A DNA stretch of 64,000 bases, from NCBI RefSeq assembly GCF_008831285.2, contig NC_045145.1, positions 13,202,802 to 13,266,801 on the forward strand, in the 5' to 3' direction. Positions within the stretch are counted from its first letter, which is position 1. The number at the start of each line of letters is the position of its first letter. Shown here piece by piece: positions 48,101 to 59,069 of the stretch. Origin of the DNA: Nymphaea colorata (lineage: Eukaryota > Streptophyta > Magnoliopsida > Nymphaeales > Nymphaeaceae). The position numbers and the translations under genes are program-made. The notes beneath the pieces are model-generated. The model searched no databases. It saw only the letters and a list, made by a program, of their open reading frames with translations, and was not told the DNA's origin.

Positions 48101-51100
48101 TAAACAAGTGAAATAAATAAGAAAACATTACATGTTAATATGTTAATAAACAATAACTCTAAAAACAGGATGAAAACTAAATTGGAAGAATTTAAATCAA
48201 GTAAAATAAGTAGTTGGGATCAGTTTTGATACAAGAAATACCCAAGTGTGTCCAAGTACCCACTTTGGGTATGGGTACGGCGACATGGGTACGTGGATCT
48301 TATTGAAGTACCCATGTGACTTAAGTCACAATATGAGTAATGACCTAATCTCTTATGTTATATGTTGCAGCCTTGAGACGTGGAGAGAGAGAGAAAGAGT
48401 TGAAGACGCGAGAGTTGGGAAGAGAAAACGTGGTCTATTCACTAACCCTAATCTCTATTATAAAGAGATTAGGGTAGAAAGGAGATTTACAGAGTACATC
48501 AATCTAAAATAAAGAAAATATTAAAGAGATCTTATAACTCTTTAATATTACAAAGACCCACCTAGAAACATAAACTCCTCTAATTTCAACACTCTCCCCC
48601 TCAAGCTGGAGCATACATATTAAACATGCTCAGCTTGCCACACCATTTAGAGAAATCACCAACAGGGAGAGCTTTGGTGAAGACATCCGCAGCTTGATCT
48701 TCTGAATGAACATGAATAGTGGCAATGGTTCCTGCTTGAACGAGATCCCGAATGTAATGGCAGTCAACTTCAATATGTTTGGTTCTCTCGTGGAAAACTG
48801 CATTGTTTGCAATATATGTGGCTGCTCGATTGTCACAATACATCTTCATAGGAAGTGGAATCGACTCACTTAGGCTAGATAGCATGGATCTAGCCCAAGT
48901 CATTTCTGCAGCAGTTTGAGCCATAAACAGAGAATGATCAAGAGGAGATCTCGCAAAGCCACACTTTGAAACTACCTCAGAGAACTTGTGAAACCACGCA
49001 CGAGGACTCTGCTTGAGTCCATAAATAGCTTTCTTCAGCTTGCACACTTTGCCACACTCCTCCTGTCGTTCAAACCCTGGTGGTTGTTGCATATAGACAG
49101 TCATCACCATACAAAAAGGCATTTTTGACATCAAGCTGATACATGTGCCAGTCATGGTGTACAACCACAAAAATGATAAGACAAATGATTCCCAACCAAG
49201 CAACCGGAGAGAAGGTCTCAAAGAAATCCACACCGTAGGTCTGCGTGTAGCCCTTAGCAACCAACAGAGCTTTGTATCGTTCCATAGAACTATCAGAATT
49301 ATATTTCACTATGAATACCCACTTAGAACCAACAATGTCACAATGAGAAGGAGGAACAAGTTCCCAAGTGTCTCGCTGAACTAAAGCATTCATCTCATCT
49401 TGCATAGCCTGTCTCCATTGGGTATCTAATAAAGTCTGCTGGTGACATGTAGGAATTGTATGAGTAGTCAGAGCTTGAATAAACTGTTGTATACTTTTGC
49501 CAACACCGTCAGTAGACACAAAATGAGATATAAGATGCAAAGTACATTATCGCCTACCTTTGCGAAGAGCGATGGGTAAGTCTTCACAGGGATCAGATGG
49601 ACTAGGGATACTCACTTCAGATGAACTTACCTCCTGAGAAGCGGTTGGCGAAGGATCATGAGAAGGGTCCCGTCGACGTGTGTAGACCAGTGGAGGATCA
49701 CGAAACTTGAACACTACAACCGAAGAGTCTTTAGAAGAAGATTCAAACGAGAATGACTCCAAAGGAATATGAGGAATAGGTAGTGGGTCTGGTGATTGTG
49801 GCATCACAGTAAGAATGGGAGAGGAGCTATAATAAGGTTGAGACTCGAAGAATGTGACATCCGCATTGATATACTCATTTTGAGTCAATGAATCAAAGCA
49901 TTTGTAGCCTTTATGGTTTCTGGAGTAGCCTATAAAGATACACTTAATGGCTTGGGCATCCAATTTATCACATGTGGGTCCAAGTATGTGAACAAAGCAT
50001 GTGCAACCAAATACTTTGGGAGCTACTGGAAATAAGGGTCGTTGAGGATGCACAAGTTTAATGGGAACCTTGTGGTCAATGGAGGATGAGGGTAAACAGT
50101 TGGTTAAATAACAGACAATGAGGATGGCATCTCCCCAAAGGTATGCAGGTAAATTAGTATGAAGACGTGAGAGTTGGGAAGAGAAAACGTGGTCTATTCA
50201 CTAACCCTAATCTCTATTATAAAGAGATTAGGGTAGAAAGGAGATTTACAGAGTACATCAATCTAAAATAAAGAAAATGTTAAAGAGATCTTATAACTCT
50301 TTAATATTACAAAGAACCACCTAGAAACATAAACTCCTCTAATTTCAACATTATATTTATATACCAATGCTTTAGTACATTCAAGAGGATAATAACATCC
50401 TACTACGCATCTTTATTTTCCATGTGTCCATTTCGGCCTGTTTGATGGCCACAAAATTACTGTAGAAGCCAGAAGGGGAGAAAAAAACTTTTTTTTTTTA
50501 AATTTCCCCCAAACCACCAAACACAAAAAAAATCTGCAAAAACGAGCTTGAAATGAAGATTTTTTTTCACAAAGAAAAGTCAGCCCTTGAGAGGACTGAC
50601 CTTTTTTTCGTGAAAAAGTATCTCCCATTCATTCCACTCTCCACCCGTTCTTCTTCTATATGTACTGAACTTCGTGCATGCGTCTCTATTTTCATTCTTC
50701 TCTTTATATCTGCTGAAAATCGCCCCCGCCTCTCTTTTCACCTCTCTCTCTCTCTCACCAGTAGGAGAGGCAAGCAGTTAAGAACTGTCCAATTCTTTGG
50801 AATCAGATACATCGACAATATCTAACTCACAATGGTTTATTCTCAGAGTCGCTAGAGTTCTCTTTTAATCAGCTATATCTATATGCTGGGGAAAAAAAAA
50901 AGGGTTTACCACCCTCCCAAAAAAACATTCGAGAAACCCCTTTGCAGTGCTGTCGATGGAGGACAGTGACAAGGAGATGGTGATTTCCTCTCTGCAGCAA
51001 CGCTGTCAAGTGTCAACTCAAGTGTTCAATAAGGAAATCACAATGAACACAATCGTAATGTGAAAAAACCTCAACACGAGGAAAAAACCACGATTAGAGA

Positions 51101-51981
51101 AGGATTCCAGTGCTCACTAGCTGTGGGTCCCTCTCTCACTTAATTCTCATTCACACACCGAAAATAGGGTTACAAATGCTCAAATAGAGCTCAACATGAA
51201 CAATGGGTCAAACAGGGTCCAGACCCAGACCCAAACATACAAACACGTCAACATGAAGAAAGTGGTCAAGTCCCAAATTTCAAGCCCCCATTGTGATGCT
51301 GACAGCATAGGATTGGTTCATGAATTTTTCTTATTTATCAAATATGGAAAGGTTTTTCAGGAGTATTATTTCATGCTTGTCAAACACAAGTTTAAAAAGA
51401 AAGGCTGGAATTTTATTTCTTGCAAGAAGAATCTGAAACTTTGTTTCATGATTTGCTTCTCAGAAATCTATTTTTTGTGGCCATCAAACGGGCCCTTTAT
51501 CTTGAAAAACTTGCAGTCACTGAATGGATTCAGCATGGTGTTTCAGCAAGGACCATAGATACATGAAGAATAAACAACCATACCAACTTTGAGTCTCCAA
51601 AGCAAACATAAGGAGGGGCAAAATTAACTGAAGAAACAAAATTACCTTTTATAACTGAACCTTGCCCAAGCTTAAAAGTGAAAGGTCTCTGGCCTGGATC
51701 TTTAGTGCTGAGTTTCCATTAAACAAACGTTTAATAAGGAAAATATGCATAATCTGAACTGGAAGTGCTACCAATACAGCTTTTTGGACAAGAAGAAAAC
51801 AGAAGGTGCAGTTCAAGGATCACCTCCAGAACTTCTGAGACAGGTCACCATTTTTGCCTGCTCAAAAAAGAACACCAAAATATAAAAAGGACATCTAGAG
51901 AAACAAAAAAAGACCATCTGAAAAACAATGCAAGTGATAGATTTAGTTTTCAAAAAATAAGAAAGAAAAATAAAGGCTGAC

Positions 51982-52043
<62 letters not shown>

Positions 52044-53736
52044 AGAAGAAGAAGAGAAATTTATGGTTTGGCCTCTTCTCTTTTCTTAAACTATTGATGA
52101 TTCTTATGGATTTTTAGTGATTTCGGTTTTAGTTTGGGAATTATCTACAGGAAAAGTTGAGAATAAATATAAAATATGCAGTGTGGTAATTAACTTAAAT
52201 CTGAACAGATTCGTTTTAGTTAGTTTCACAGATTTCATAAAAAAAAAAAATACAGTAAGGTGATCATCTACAAAACTCGGTCATGTATAAAGACTATGCA
52301 AGGAGCAGAACTGAACAGGACTTTTCCTCTGCTTATGAGCAGATGGCGGTTAATTGTTTTGCTAGTACAGTATGCATTGATTGATTGCTCCTTCTAAATA
52401 TTAGAATTTGCGATGAAACGTCTGCATATTCGTCTCTATGTAACGACCTTCAGTCTGCATGTGCTGATTTAAAAGAAAGAAAACTATGTTGCATGGACAC
52501 TTCAAAAAAGATGAAGTGTCGGATCCAGTCGCATCCGACACTGACACGCCTTGACACGGCTGGGACATACCATTTTTTGAACATGAAGTGTCCAAAAAAT
52601 GGACATGCGTGTCCCCTTTCCTTTCTCTTTTTTCCTTTGCTTTTCTTGACACCTCTCTTTTTTTTCTTTTCTCTCTCTCTCTCTCCCCCTTTTTAGAAGG
52701 ACATCCTTTTCTTTCTTCTTAGAAAAGGAAAAGTCCTTCTTCCAGCTTTAAAAGGACAACCTCCTAAAAGAAAGACAAGATCTATTCTTCAACTTATAAA
52801 AAAGACTTTATTTTATTCAACTACATTTTAAATTAACTCATATAAAATATATATACAAACACAAAGCAATAAAGTTATGAAACAATAATTGATTATATAA
52901 CAGATTTTAGATTAACTTTTCTTATACAAGTTGTTATTTGTCCCAATGTTGTAAAAGGTGTACATGCTTCATGCTCTGAAACATACGCCTCGAGGCATTT
53001 TTAAAAAAACATGCCTCAAAGCAAGGTGGAGAGGCGCACGCAACCTGAAGCGGGCGCCTCACCTATATTTACGTCTCATGACTGAAGCTTATGCTTCAGG
53101 CATATTGTATTTTATTCAAAACAATTAAAATTTCATTTAAAAATCATTTAAAGGAAATGAAAAAGGAACCCAAAGGAAAAACTGATCGGGCTTCATTGTT
53201 CAGGCAAAGAGGGAGAAAGCGGGAAAAAGAAGGAAAGGGAGACACTGAAGGTTTGCTACCAATGTTGTAAATGGTGTACGCTTCAGATAAATCATGCTAT
53301 GTGTCAATTATGCAAGCACTCTATATACTGCTCACGTTAGGATAGGTCAAGCCGTACGCAAATTACGTAGGCCAACATTGTATCCATTTGGATTACATGT
53401 GGCTATGGTGTGTGTATGTGTGTAAGAGAAGATTAATATAAGGTATTCGTTCAATATGTACATAATCTTAATTGCTTTTTCAATTTTTTATTATCATATA
53501 TGTATATATTATAATTCACAACTTTGTCCGTGAAGCTTACACTTCAACTAACGCCTCACTTCACCTCGCCACATGAGGAGCTCAACGCTCGCTTCACTTC
53601 TTGCCTTTTACAACATTGATTTCTCCTATCTCTTTACATATATATATGGTCTAGGACGTAGCTTTAGCCTCTTATTTGTCTTTTTCTATGTTTCATGGAC
53701 ACAAATATAGGTGTCGGTGTCAAACACAAATGCGGG

Positions 53737-53769
<33 letters not shown>

Positions 53770-56214
53770 TTGACATTGACACTTGTATTTGTGTCCATGC
53801 AATATACAAAGAGACAAATAAGAAGCTAAAGTTACGTCCTAGCCTAAGAGGTCAAGAATTTTTTAGTTCAGTTAAGGTTGCCATGAAACTCAACTCGTGC
53901 CCATGGAGGAAAAAGATTAGAAAAGTATTTTGGGGGTTAATGATAGATGAATTCTTATATAGATTATCAAATGAATTAGACCTGTTGAGATATTGGTTAA
54001 TCTAAAGCAATTCCATATTTCAACCATGTTTGAGAGATTTAAATACATGTAAAAAGCTTTGGGAGTAAGAAAAAGAAAATGCAAACCAACAATGATGAAG
54101 CAAGTCTATGTCAGGACTGGCCGCAAGGGCTGCCATGGGGTGGTGACCAAAAGAAAAGAATCTTTGGAAAGGGCAGGCCTGCAATGACTATGAGTGAGGA
54201 GCAAGTCCTCTACAAAATCTCCCTGCTTAATTAGACAGTTGTCAATATTGGGTGCTTGAGTGCTCCTTATGGGATAACATTTTTAACACTTTACAAACTG
54301 TAATGACCCGGCCCACTCCTCGGCTTGGGCCCCTGGTCTGGCGGATCCCAAACCGCCCCCTAGCAGTTTTCATTCCAGCTTCAAAAAGACTATGAACCAA
54401 ACAACTAACACCTTACAACCCCTTTTATAAGTCTTTGCACATCTCTCACAATCTTCAATACAGAACTAAACTTTTGGAGTGTCACAATCCACCCCTCTTA
54501 GGCATACGCATCCACACGTGTGGGACCTCAGGACTGACAGATCTCAATCTATCCTCTAGCAGTTTCGGTTTCAATCTCAAAAAGACTAAGAACCAGGACA
54601 ACTAACAACTTAATAACCCCCTTTATAAGTTCTTGAAGATCTCTCACAATCTTCAATACGAGACTAAGCTTTTGGAGTATTACACAAACACTCCCTCATC
54701 AATTAGATTGTTGTCAATCTTGCATGTTCAAGAGGTCCTTGTAAGGCAGAGACCAAAACAAAATTACACAGTTACCAGTCACAAGATTCCAGCGAGGGGG
54801 AGCGAGTCCTCCACTAGTTGAACCCCAAGCAAGAAAAGCAAGCTTTCCGTATGGAGGCAATAGCGAAAAAAGTAAACAATGTGGACACATGGCTGAAGAA
54901 AAAACATGAAAAGAACATTAAATCTCAAACAGAAGGGTAAAAACACATATTGAAGAGCCATCTGATGCTGTTTTCGGTTAATTGTATTATAAATCGCATG
55001 CTAAGTTATTTTCTTTCTTGTAGTTGCCCATTGAGTCACTAGAAGTCTGGAACGCAATTCAATTTATTTGTCTACGACTTCGGCTAATCATGCGATCGAG
55101 GGGCAAAGCAGCTGATATGCAACAGTCTTCTCAGCGTAATCCAAGTTTTGATTGTAACTATTATGTAATTGGTTAACCAGATTCGGACATAGATGGTTTT
55201 GAGAAGATGAGGAGGAAAAAAAAACTAGTCGTGAATCCTAATGGTAGGAACATTTCAAGTTGCATATGCGCTTTTGGTAATTTAATTTTCCGTTAGTTGA
55301 AAACGTTATAACTTTAACTAAGTGTTTGAAGTTGTTGGTTTCACCTCATCTGTTCAAATGACGGTTCTTCTCCTCTACAGTGCGAGCAGTTCGAAGAACT
55401 CCAAGAGGTTGCATGGTTTCATGACCTGCACCTCAATGCTGATTTCTTCCTTCAGACTACCTACAAAGGTCCCAATTAGCGCTTTCAGAGGCCAGCTTCT
55501 TACCATGTTATTGATTGTTTCAAACTATTCTTGGTATTTCGTAACGGTTCGAATCTGCCAAATCATACAGAGCTCGATGTTGTAATCAAGGTAGGCAGAC
55601 AAACCGAAGCTTTGCGTAATTGCTCCCACTAGAGATTCCCATTTGGGTTTCCCTGATGCACCACCATCCAATGGTACCACCGAATGGCCGATCCTCTGAG
55701 ACGGACTGTCGGGTGCTTCACCTTGTTACCACCGACTATCCCCTGGCAGTCAAAATATTGTTCCGCCTTGAAGATCCAACTTATCACATACTCATTCTTA
55801 AGCGTAGCTTTCGGTAGTTCAAACAAAAAATAGAGGTGAGAGAGGCATTCGTCCATGTACACATACATTATCACAATTTTGACGGCACTAGTCGTAGTGA
55901 AACTCTCGTAACATGGCGCGAAATCAACGAGAGTAGGAGTCCAACGGGGGAGATGGAAGAAAAAAAAATCCTCTTGATAAAAAAGCACATGCATCGATCG
56001 CCCAAAACTGTTTCCGTGTTAAACAGCAGATAAAGAAGAAACCAATTCATGAAAAGCACCCGTAAGAAACAACCTAACGGGAAATCCGATACGAGAGAAA
56101 GAGGAAAAGGGCGATAGCCAACAAACCGTATCCAGTGCAATGGACTGTAACACTTTGACCAGCGGTCGGTTTGGGGCCGTTTCCTGGTCGCAGCACTTGC
56201 TTCTCGACGCCCAT
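45119..56214 (-). CDS. FKBP12: FKBP12-type peptidyl-prolyl cis-trans isomerase
   Basis: Five short exons on the minus strand join to 112 residues with every phase matching: 56127-56214 (ATG at 56214), 51824-51857, 51646-51707, 46666-46718, 45119-45220 (TGA at 45119-45121). The protein begins MGVEKQVLRPGNGPKP and contains the family blocks VTVHCTGYG, GDLSQKFWSTKDPGQ, GSVIKGWDEGVMGMQVGEVA, SPDYAYGASGFPAWGIQPNS and FEIEVL. Length equals the usual plant FKBP12. The enzyme isomerises X-Pro peptide bonds and in most organisms is the cytosolic FK506/rapamycin receptor. Pocket residues Val59, Ile60, Trp63, Tyr86 and Phe104 are present, as are Cys26 and Cys80, which form the disulfide known from plant FKBP12. 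Intron 1 (4.3 kb) and intron 3 (4.9 kb) hold Gypsy, TRIM, hAT-type and Copia insertions, yet all splice sites and the frame are intact, so the gene is probably active. Confidence 0.95.
45221..46665 (-). other. FKBP12 intron 4, no element recognised
   Basis: AT-rich sequence between the last two FKBP12 exons. The donor is CAG|GTAATA and the acceptor TTTCAG. Nothing else was recognised. Confidence 0.7.
47964..48324. mobile_element. hAT-type MITE, CTATGTCAC family
   Basis: A 361-bp element with ends CTAAGTCACAGGGC and inverted TTAAGTCACATGGGTAC. It has a perfect 8-bp duplication GTCACAAT at 47956-47963 and 48325-48332. The interior aligns with the copy at 23064-23432. It lies in FKBP12 intron 3, about 75 bp from the Copia element. 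Confidence 0.85.
48401..48591 (-). repeat. 3' LTR of the Copia element
   Basis: 191 bp, 98.4% identical to 50160-50350. Confidence 0.92.
48601..50155 (-). pseudogene. Copia pol remnant: integrase C-term, reverse transcriptase, RNase H
   Basis: On the minus strand: LPAYLWGDAI and VFGCTCFVHILGPTCDKLDA (integrase C-terminal part), then GSKWVFIVKYNSD and YQLDVKNAFLYGD (reverse transcriptase), KLKKAIYGLKQSPRAW, and the RNase H part MKMYCDNRAATYIANN...RTKHIEVDCHYIRD, stopping next to the 3' LTR. Frame changes at about 49545 and 49080-49260. The catalytic YVDD region between the YGLKQSPRAW block and RNase H is deleted, so no active polymerase can be made. Confidence 0.9.
50160..50350 (-). repeat. 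5' LTR of the Copia element
   Basis: 191 bp. Its inner edge meets integrase-coding sequence with no primer binding site, marking the deletion junction. Confidence 0.92.
51986..52054. repeat. (TA)n(GA)n(GAA)n microsatellite
   Basis: A compound simple repeat in FKBP12 intron 1, about 130 bp upstream (minus-strand sense) of the 34-bp exon 2. Confidence 0.95.
52484..52612. mobile_element. Terminal block with CTATGTTGCATGGACAC end and GTGTC/GACAC words
   Basis: Starts CTATGTTGCATGGACACTTC and continues with GTGTCGGATCC, GACACTGACACG and GGACATGCGTGTCC. The same kind of end occurs at 53686 and, inverted, near 53791-53807. The whole 52484-53807 may be one larger element with the 52944-53618 element nested inside. 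Flanks AAAGAAAA and AAAGAGAC agree at 6 of 8 but are low complexity. Confidence 0.45.
52944..53618. mobile_element. hAT-type element, CAATGTTGTA termini, CGCCTC/GCTTCA arrays
   Basis: A 675-bp element with ends CAATGTTGTAAAAGGTG and inverted CAATGTTGTAAAAGGCA. Flanks ATTTGTCC (52936-52943) and ATTTCTCC (53619-53626) match at 7 of 8. Subterminal words are CGCCTC, GAGGCG, GCTTCA and TGAAGC. A second left-end copy (CAATGTTGTAAATGGTG) starts at about 53262, which suggests nesting or internal duplication. Confidence 0.8.
53651..53842. repeat. 192-bp near-palindrome (fold-back element)
   Basis: Left arm from CTAGGACGTAGCTTTAGC through CATGGACACAAATATAGGTG, and right arm its inverted copy ending AAAGTTACGTCCTAG. 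The arms are about 80 bp, with some substitutions. The loop is (TA)n then (TG)n at 53738-53770. A transcript would form a long hairpin. No flanking duplication was found. Confidence 0.85.
54299..54684 (-). mobile_element. TRIM-type element, copy 7
   Basis: Minus-strand element. One LTR at about 54299-54484 with the family text (GGCGGATCCCAAACCGCCCC, CTTTTATAAG, CTCACAATCTTCAATAC), a shortened interior, then a second LTR to 54684. It lies in FKBP12 intron 1. Confidence 0.75.
55322..55820 (-). pseudogene. Ty3/Gypsy gag remnant
   Basis: On the minus strand, WIFKAEQYFDCQGI...VRLRGSAIRWYHWMV (about 55640-55800) is the classic retrotransposon gag signature. It is followed in another frame by KALIGTFVGSLKEEISIEVQ and LLEFFELLAL (about 55380-55500). 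Frames are broken and no protease or polymerase follows. A relic in FKBP12 intron 1. Confidence 0.75.
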
Positions 56215-59069
56215 CGCTGCTGGTCTCCTCCGCCACTTCTTCAGCCAACACCAGATGTCGACGAAGAGCCCAACCCTAATACCGAAGACTCGCGGTGTCG
56301 GTAGGGGCTCAAATGGATCGGATTTGGATCGAATTTAATAAATTCAGCGAATGTTTAATTCCTGGAGATGTTACCCGCACGAGACGGACGTTCAATGACG
56401 ACGGGCTCGCCTCAAAATTGCTCGATTAAACTCAGGCTCTCTATCCATTTAATAAATGAGCGTAAGTTTAAATTGAAAAATAGACTCCGCTAAGTAAACG
56501 AGTTGGGTTCAAGCTGGTCGAGCCATAAGCTCGAACAAAACTTGTGAAGGTTTTGTTAATAATTGCTCTCCCCGCCAACTGGAGCCAAGTTCACACCCTC
56601 GAGCTCGGCCTTTGGAGATTCGAAGTCGCTGCCTTTGAAGACTTAAGTCTTAAACTGCGTTCGAGCTAGGTCAAGTCAGTTTGTGCAACCTCTATAATAC
56701 CCAACTAAGGTTGTGAGGTCGGGCCTCTCGTTATAATAATTAATAATCAATGACGACGATGATGATAGTATAGGACTGACCAACGGCCTGTTTTGTTGCC
56801 CTTGAGTTATAATTCCAGACCGATCGTCCGAGCATTATAATTCAGAGATAGCTGGAAGATGAAAATGGAAATTTCCAGATTGGGCTTGTCTTTGGTGGCC
56901 CAACTATTAACTCCGGCAAGGCCGTTCTATCTTCCTTTTCTTCCATCATTCGCTGATTCAAGTCTACATTTACACATCACTGTTGTTTGTTTCATTAATG
57001 GTTTCTTACAAGGAAAATTAATATGTTGTGAGGTTGAAGGATTTGTCCGTCCAAATGTCTCCTATTTGCATATGTTTATAAATTTTCCATTCATGCCATT
57101 TATTGCTTTGGATTCACAAGTTCACGAGGTTGTTTAAAATTTAATAGGAGACAAATTGACTGGAATAATACCTTAAATGTCAAAGAGTAATTTGTTAGTA
57201 GGCGCCATGTAGCTCGAACACAATATTAGGCTTCACTCATATATGTAGACAGACGTATATTTGTCGTAGTGCACAATTTACAGTTAGTATGATTTATAAT
57301 TCTCAGGAGCTGTTTCAATGAAATTGGAAGTTGAGCCTTAAAAGTGTCGTATGTTTTTTTTTTTTTTTTTCTATTTTAGTGCATTTTTAAAATAGACGAG
57401 TCTTCTTGGCAACTCGATCTCTTATTTTGCCAACATAAAACGATGTACTTGTCTGGTCTGAAAAGACCTTTTCTTGTCATGTTTATTTTCTGTAGTTAAA
57501 ATATTTATATAAATCATTCAACTAACTTATCCGATGGTTCATTTGGACTTTCGCCTTTATATGTGACATTCTGTCAAACCATAGTCTAGTTTTCATGAAG
57601 TATTGAAACGTATGCTTAACTGAAACCAGTCTGAAGTATGCATGAAACTTGTTTGAATCATATCTAGCTGATTAGTGAAGATTGGGGACTCTTGTCCAAT
57701 TACGGTTGTAGCTTGATCAAGTTTCCTTATGTTTGTAACTCCAAAAAAAAAAGGAACCTAAAGAAAAATTGACCAAAATATTTTGGATTTGTTTATCAGC
57801 AAAGGTGCATGTGCACAATGGACTTCAATAAAATACAATCTCTTATTTAGGAGGGATGAATAGAACATTATCTCAGTCCATGTCCTCTATAAGTGCATGC
57901 ATCAAAAATTCACAAATGGTGATGTTGTCAGCAGCATATAGAAGCAAAATAAGCACTTGATTTCATAACCAATCCAATTCCTCGTTATGCCAACTCGTTC
58001 TAACAGGAAATTTCTCCCAGATATAGGCAACCATCAAGCCAGCAGCGCTGCTGGGGGAGGCAGCACCATTGAGGAGGGCCACATGCGGGAGTAAGAGAAT
58101 AAGAAGGCGACGACCATGGTCATGGCGAGGAATCTGAGACAGAAGGGTCATGATTGTCTAATAAGCTGTGGGAACATACGCTGGAGGTGGAGCCATTCCT
58201 CTTATAACACGTTATCGACGGTGGTGCAGGGAATACACAAAGATCACTGATGGCTTTTATTTTCTCATCATCTTGGTTTGGTGTCTTCGTGGAATCATTT
58301 GAAAGCATTTAAGCGAGACAAGGACCAAGGTCGACGATCGGCTCTCCCTGTCGCCCGTCGCCATCCTCCACGCTGCCGAAGCTACGGGTCCTTTTTAATT
58401 TTTAACGGGGCATTTAGCTTATTAAATAATATGTTTTTTGTTCAAGTTGAGAGCAACAGTCAAAAGTTGAGCGGCCATTCATGCGAACAGCCCCTTTCAC
58501 CTGTTACGGCCCCTTTCTTACTTACCTCAGGTGATTGGCCCATTTCACCGTCACGTTGAGAGGCCGTAACACCCAAGTCCTTCTTCTCATTCATTTGTTG
58601 TTTAAGACAATCGTTATCGAGCCACTAGTTAGGCGATCAACTGTGATTTTTTCAAAATAATTTAAATTTTGGGGATCCCTACATCACAGCTCAAACACAG
58701 TGGTCGGAAGATGAACACAGAGACATACGAGATGAAAAGAGCGAAAAGCGTCCCGGACATTAGTTTGTCACACCAAGCCATCTTACGGCACACATTCGCA
58801 ACGCAAAAACAACTAAAGTCTGGTAGAGGAAATAACGAAAACACGACTATCATCCGTCTAAGATACGCACATATATATATATATATATTGACAGAACAGA
58901 GAGACGACACTATTCATAACAGGACGTCGCAGTGATTGCGTGGTAGTCACATTATTATTCTTTTATCACCACGCAATAATATTATTCATAGTTGCGGTTC
59001 TGTTGAAGAAAGTGGCGCCGTCTCTTCCGTCCCATCTCATTTAGAAGACAACCAGTCGGGTAAAATCAA
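56215..59069. other. Intergenic region between two minus-strand genes
   Basis: 56215-56300 is the probable FKBP12 leader and promoter edge. 56300-56680 has GCTCGA-type words and AATTTAATAAATTC text like a degraded repeat. 57355-57372 is a T run and 58869-58890 is (TA)n. No exon was recognised. Confidence 0.5.

Larger units (their letters stand above)
48401..50350 (-). mobile_element. Internally deleted Ty1/Copia retrotransposon
   Basis: A 1,950-bp element in FKBP12 intron 3. Two 191-bp LTRs, 50160-50350 (5') and 48401-48591 (3'), begin TGTTGAAATTAG and end GTCTTCA on the minus strand and differ at 3 of 191 positions. A purine tract TTGAGGGGGAGAG abuts the 3' LTR. The 5' LTR is joined directly to late integrase sequence: primer site, gag, protease and most of integrase are gone. 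The 5-bp flanks (AGAGT and TTATA) do not match. Confidence 0.9.

Noticed and set aside
57963-58308. Two minus-strand ORFs of about 62 codons
   Set aside because: No family recognised, no splice structure joining them, composition unremarkable.
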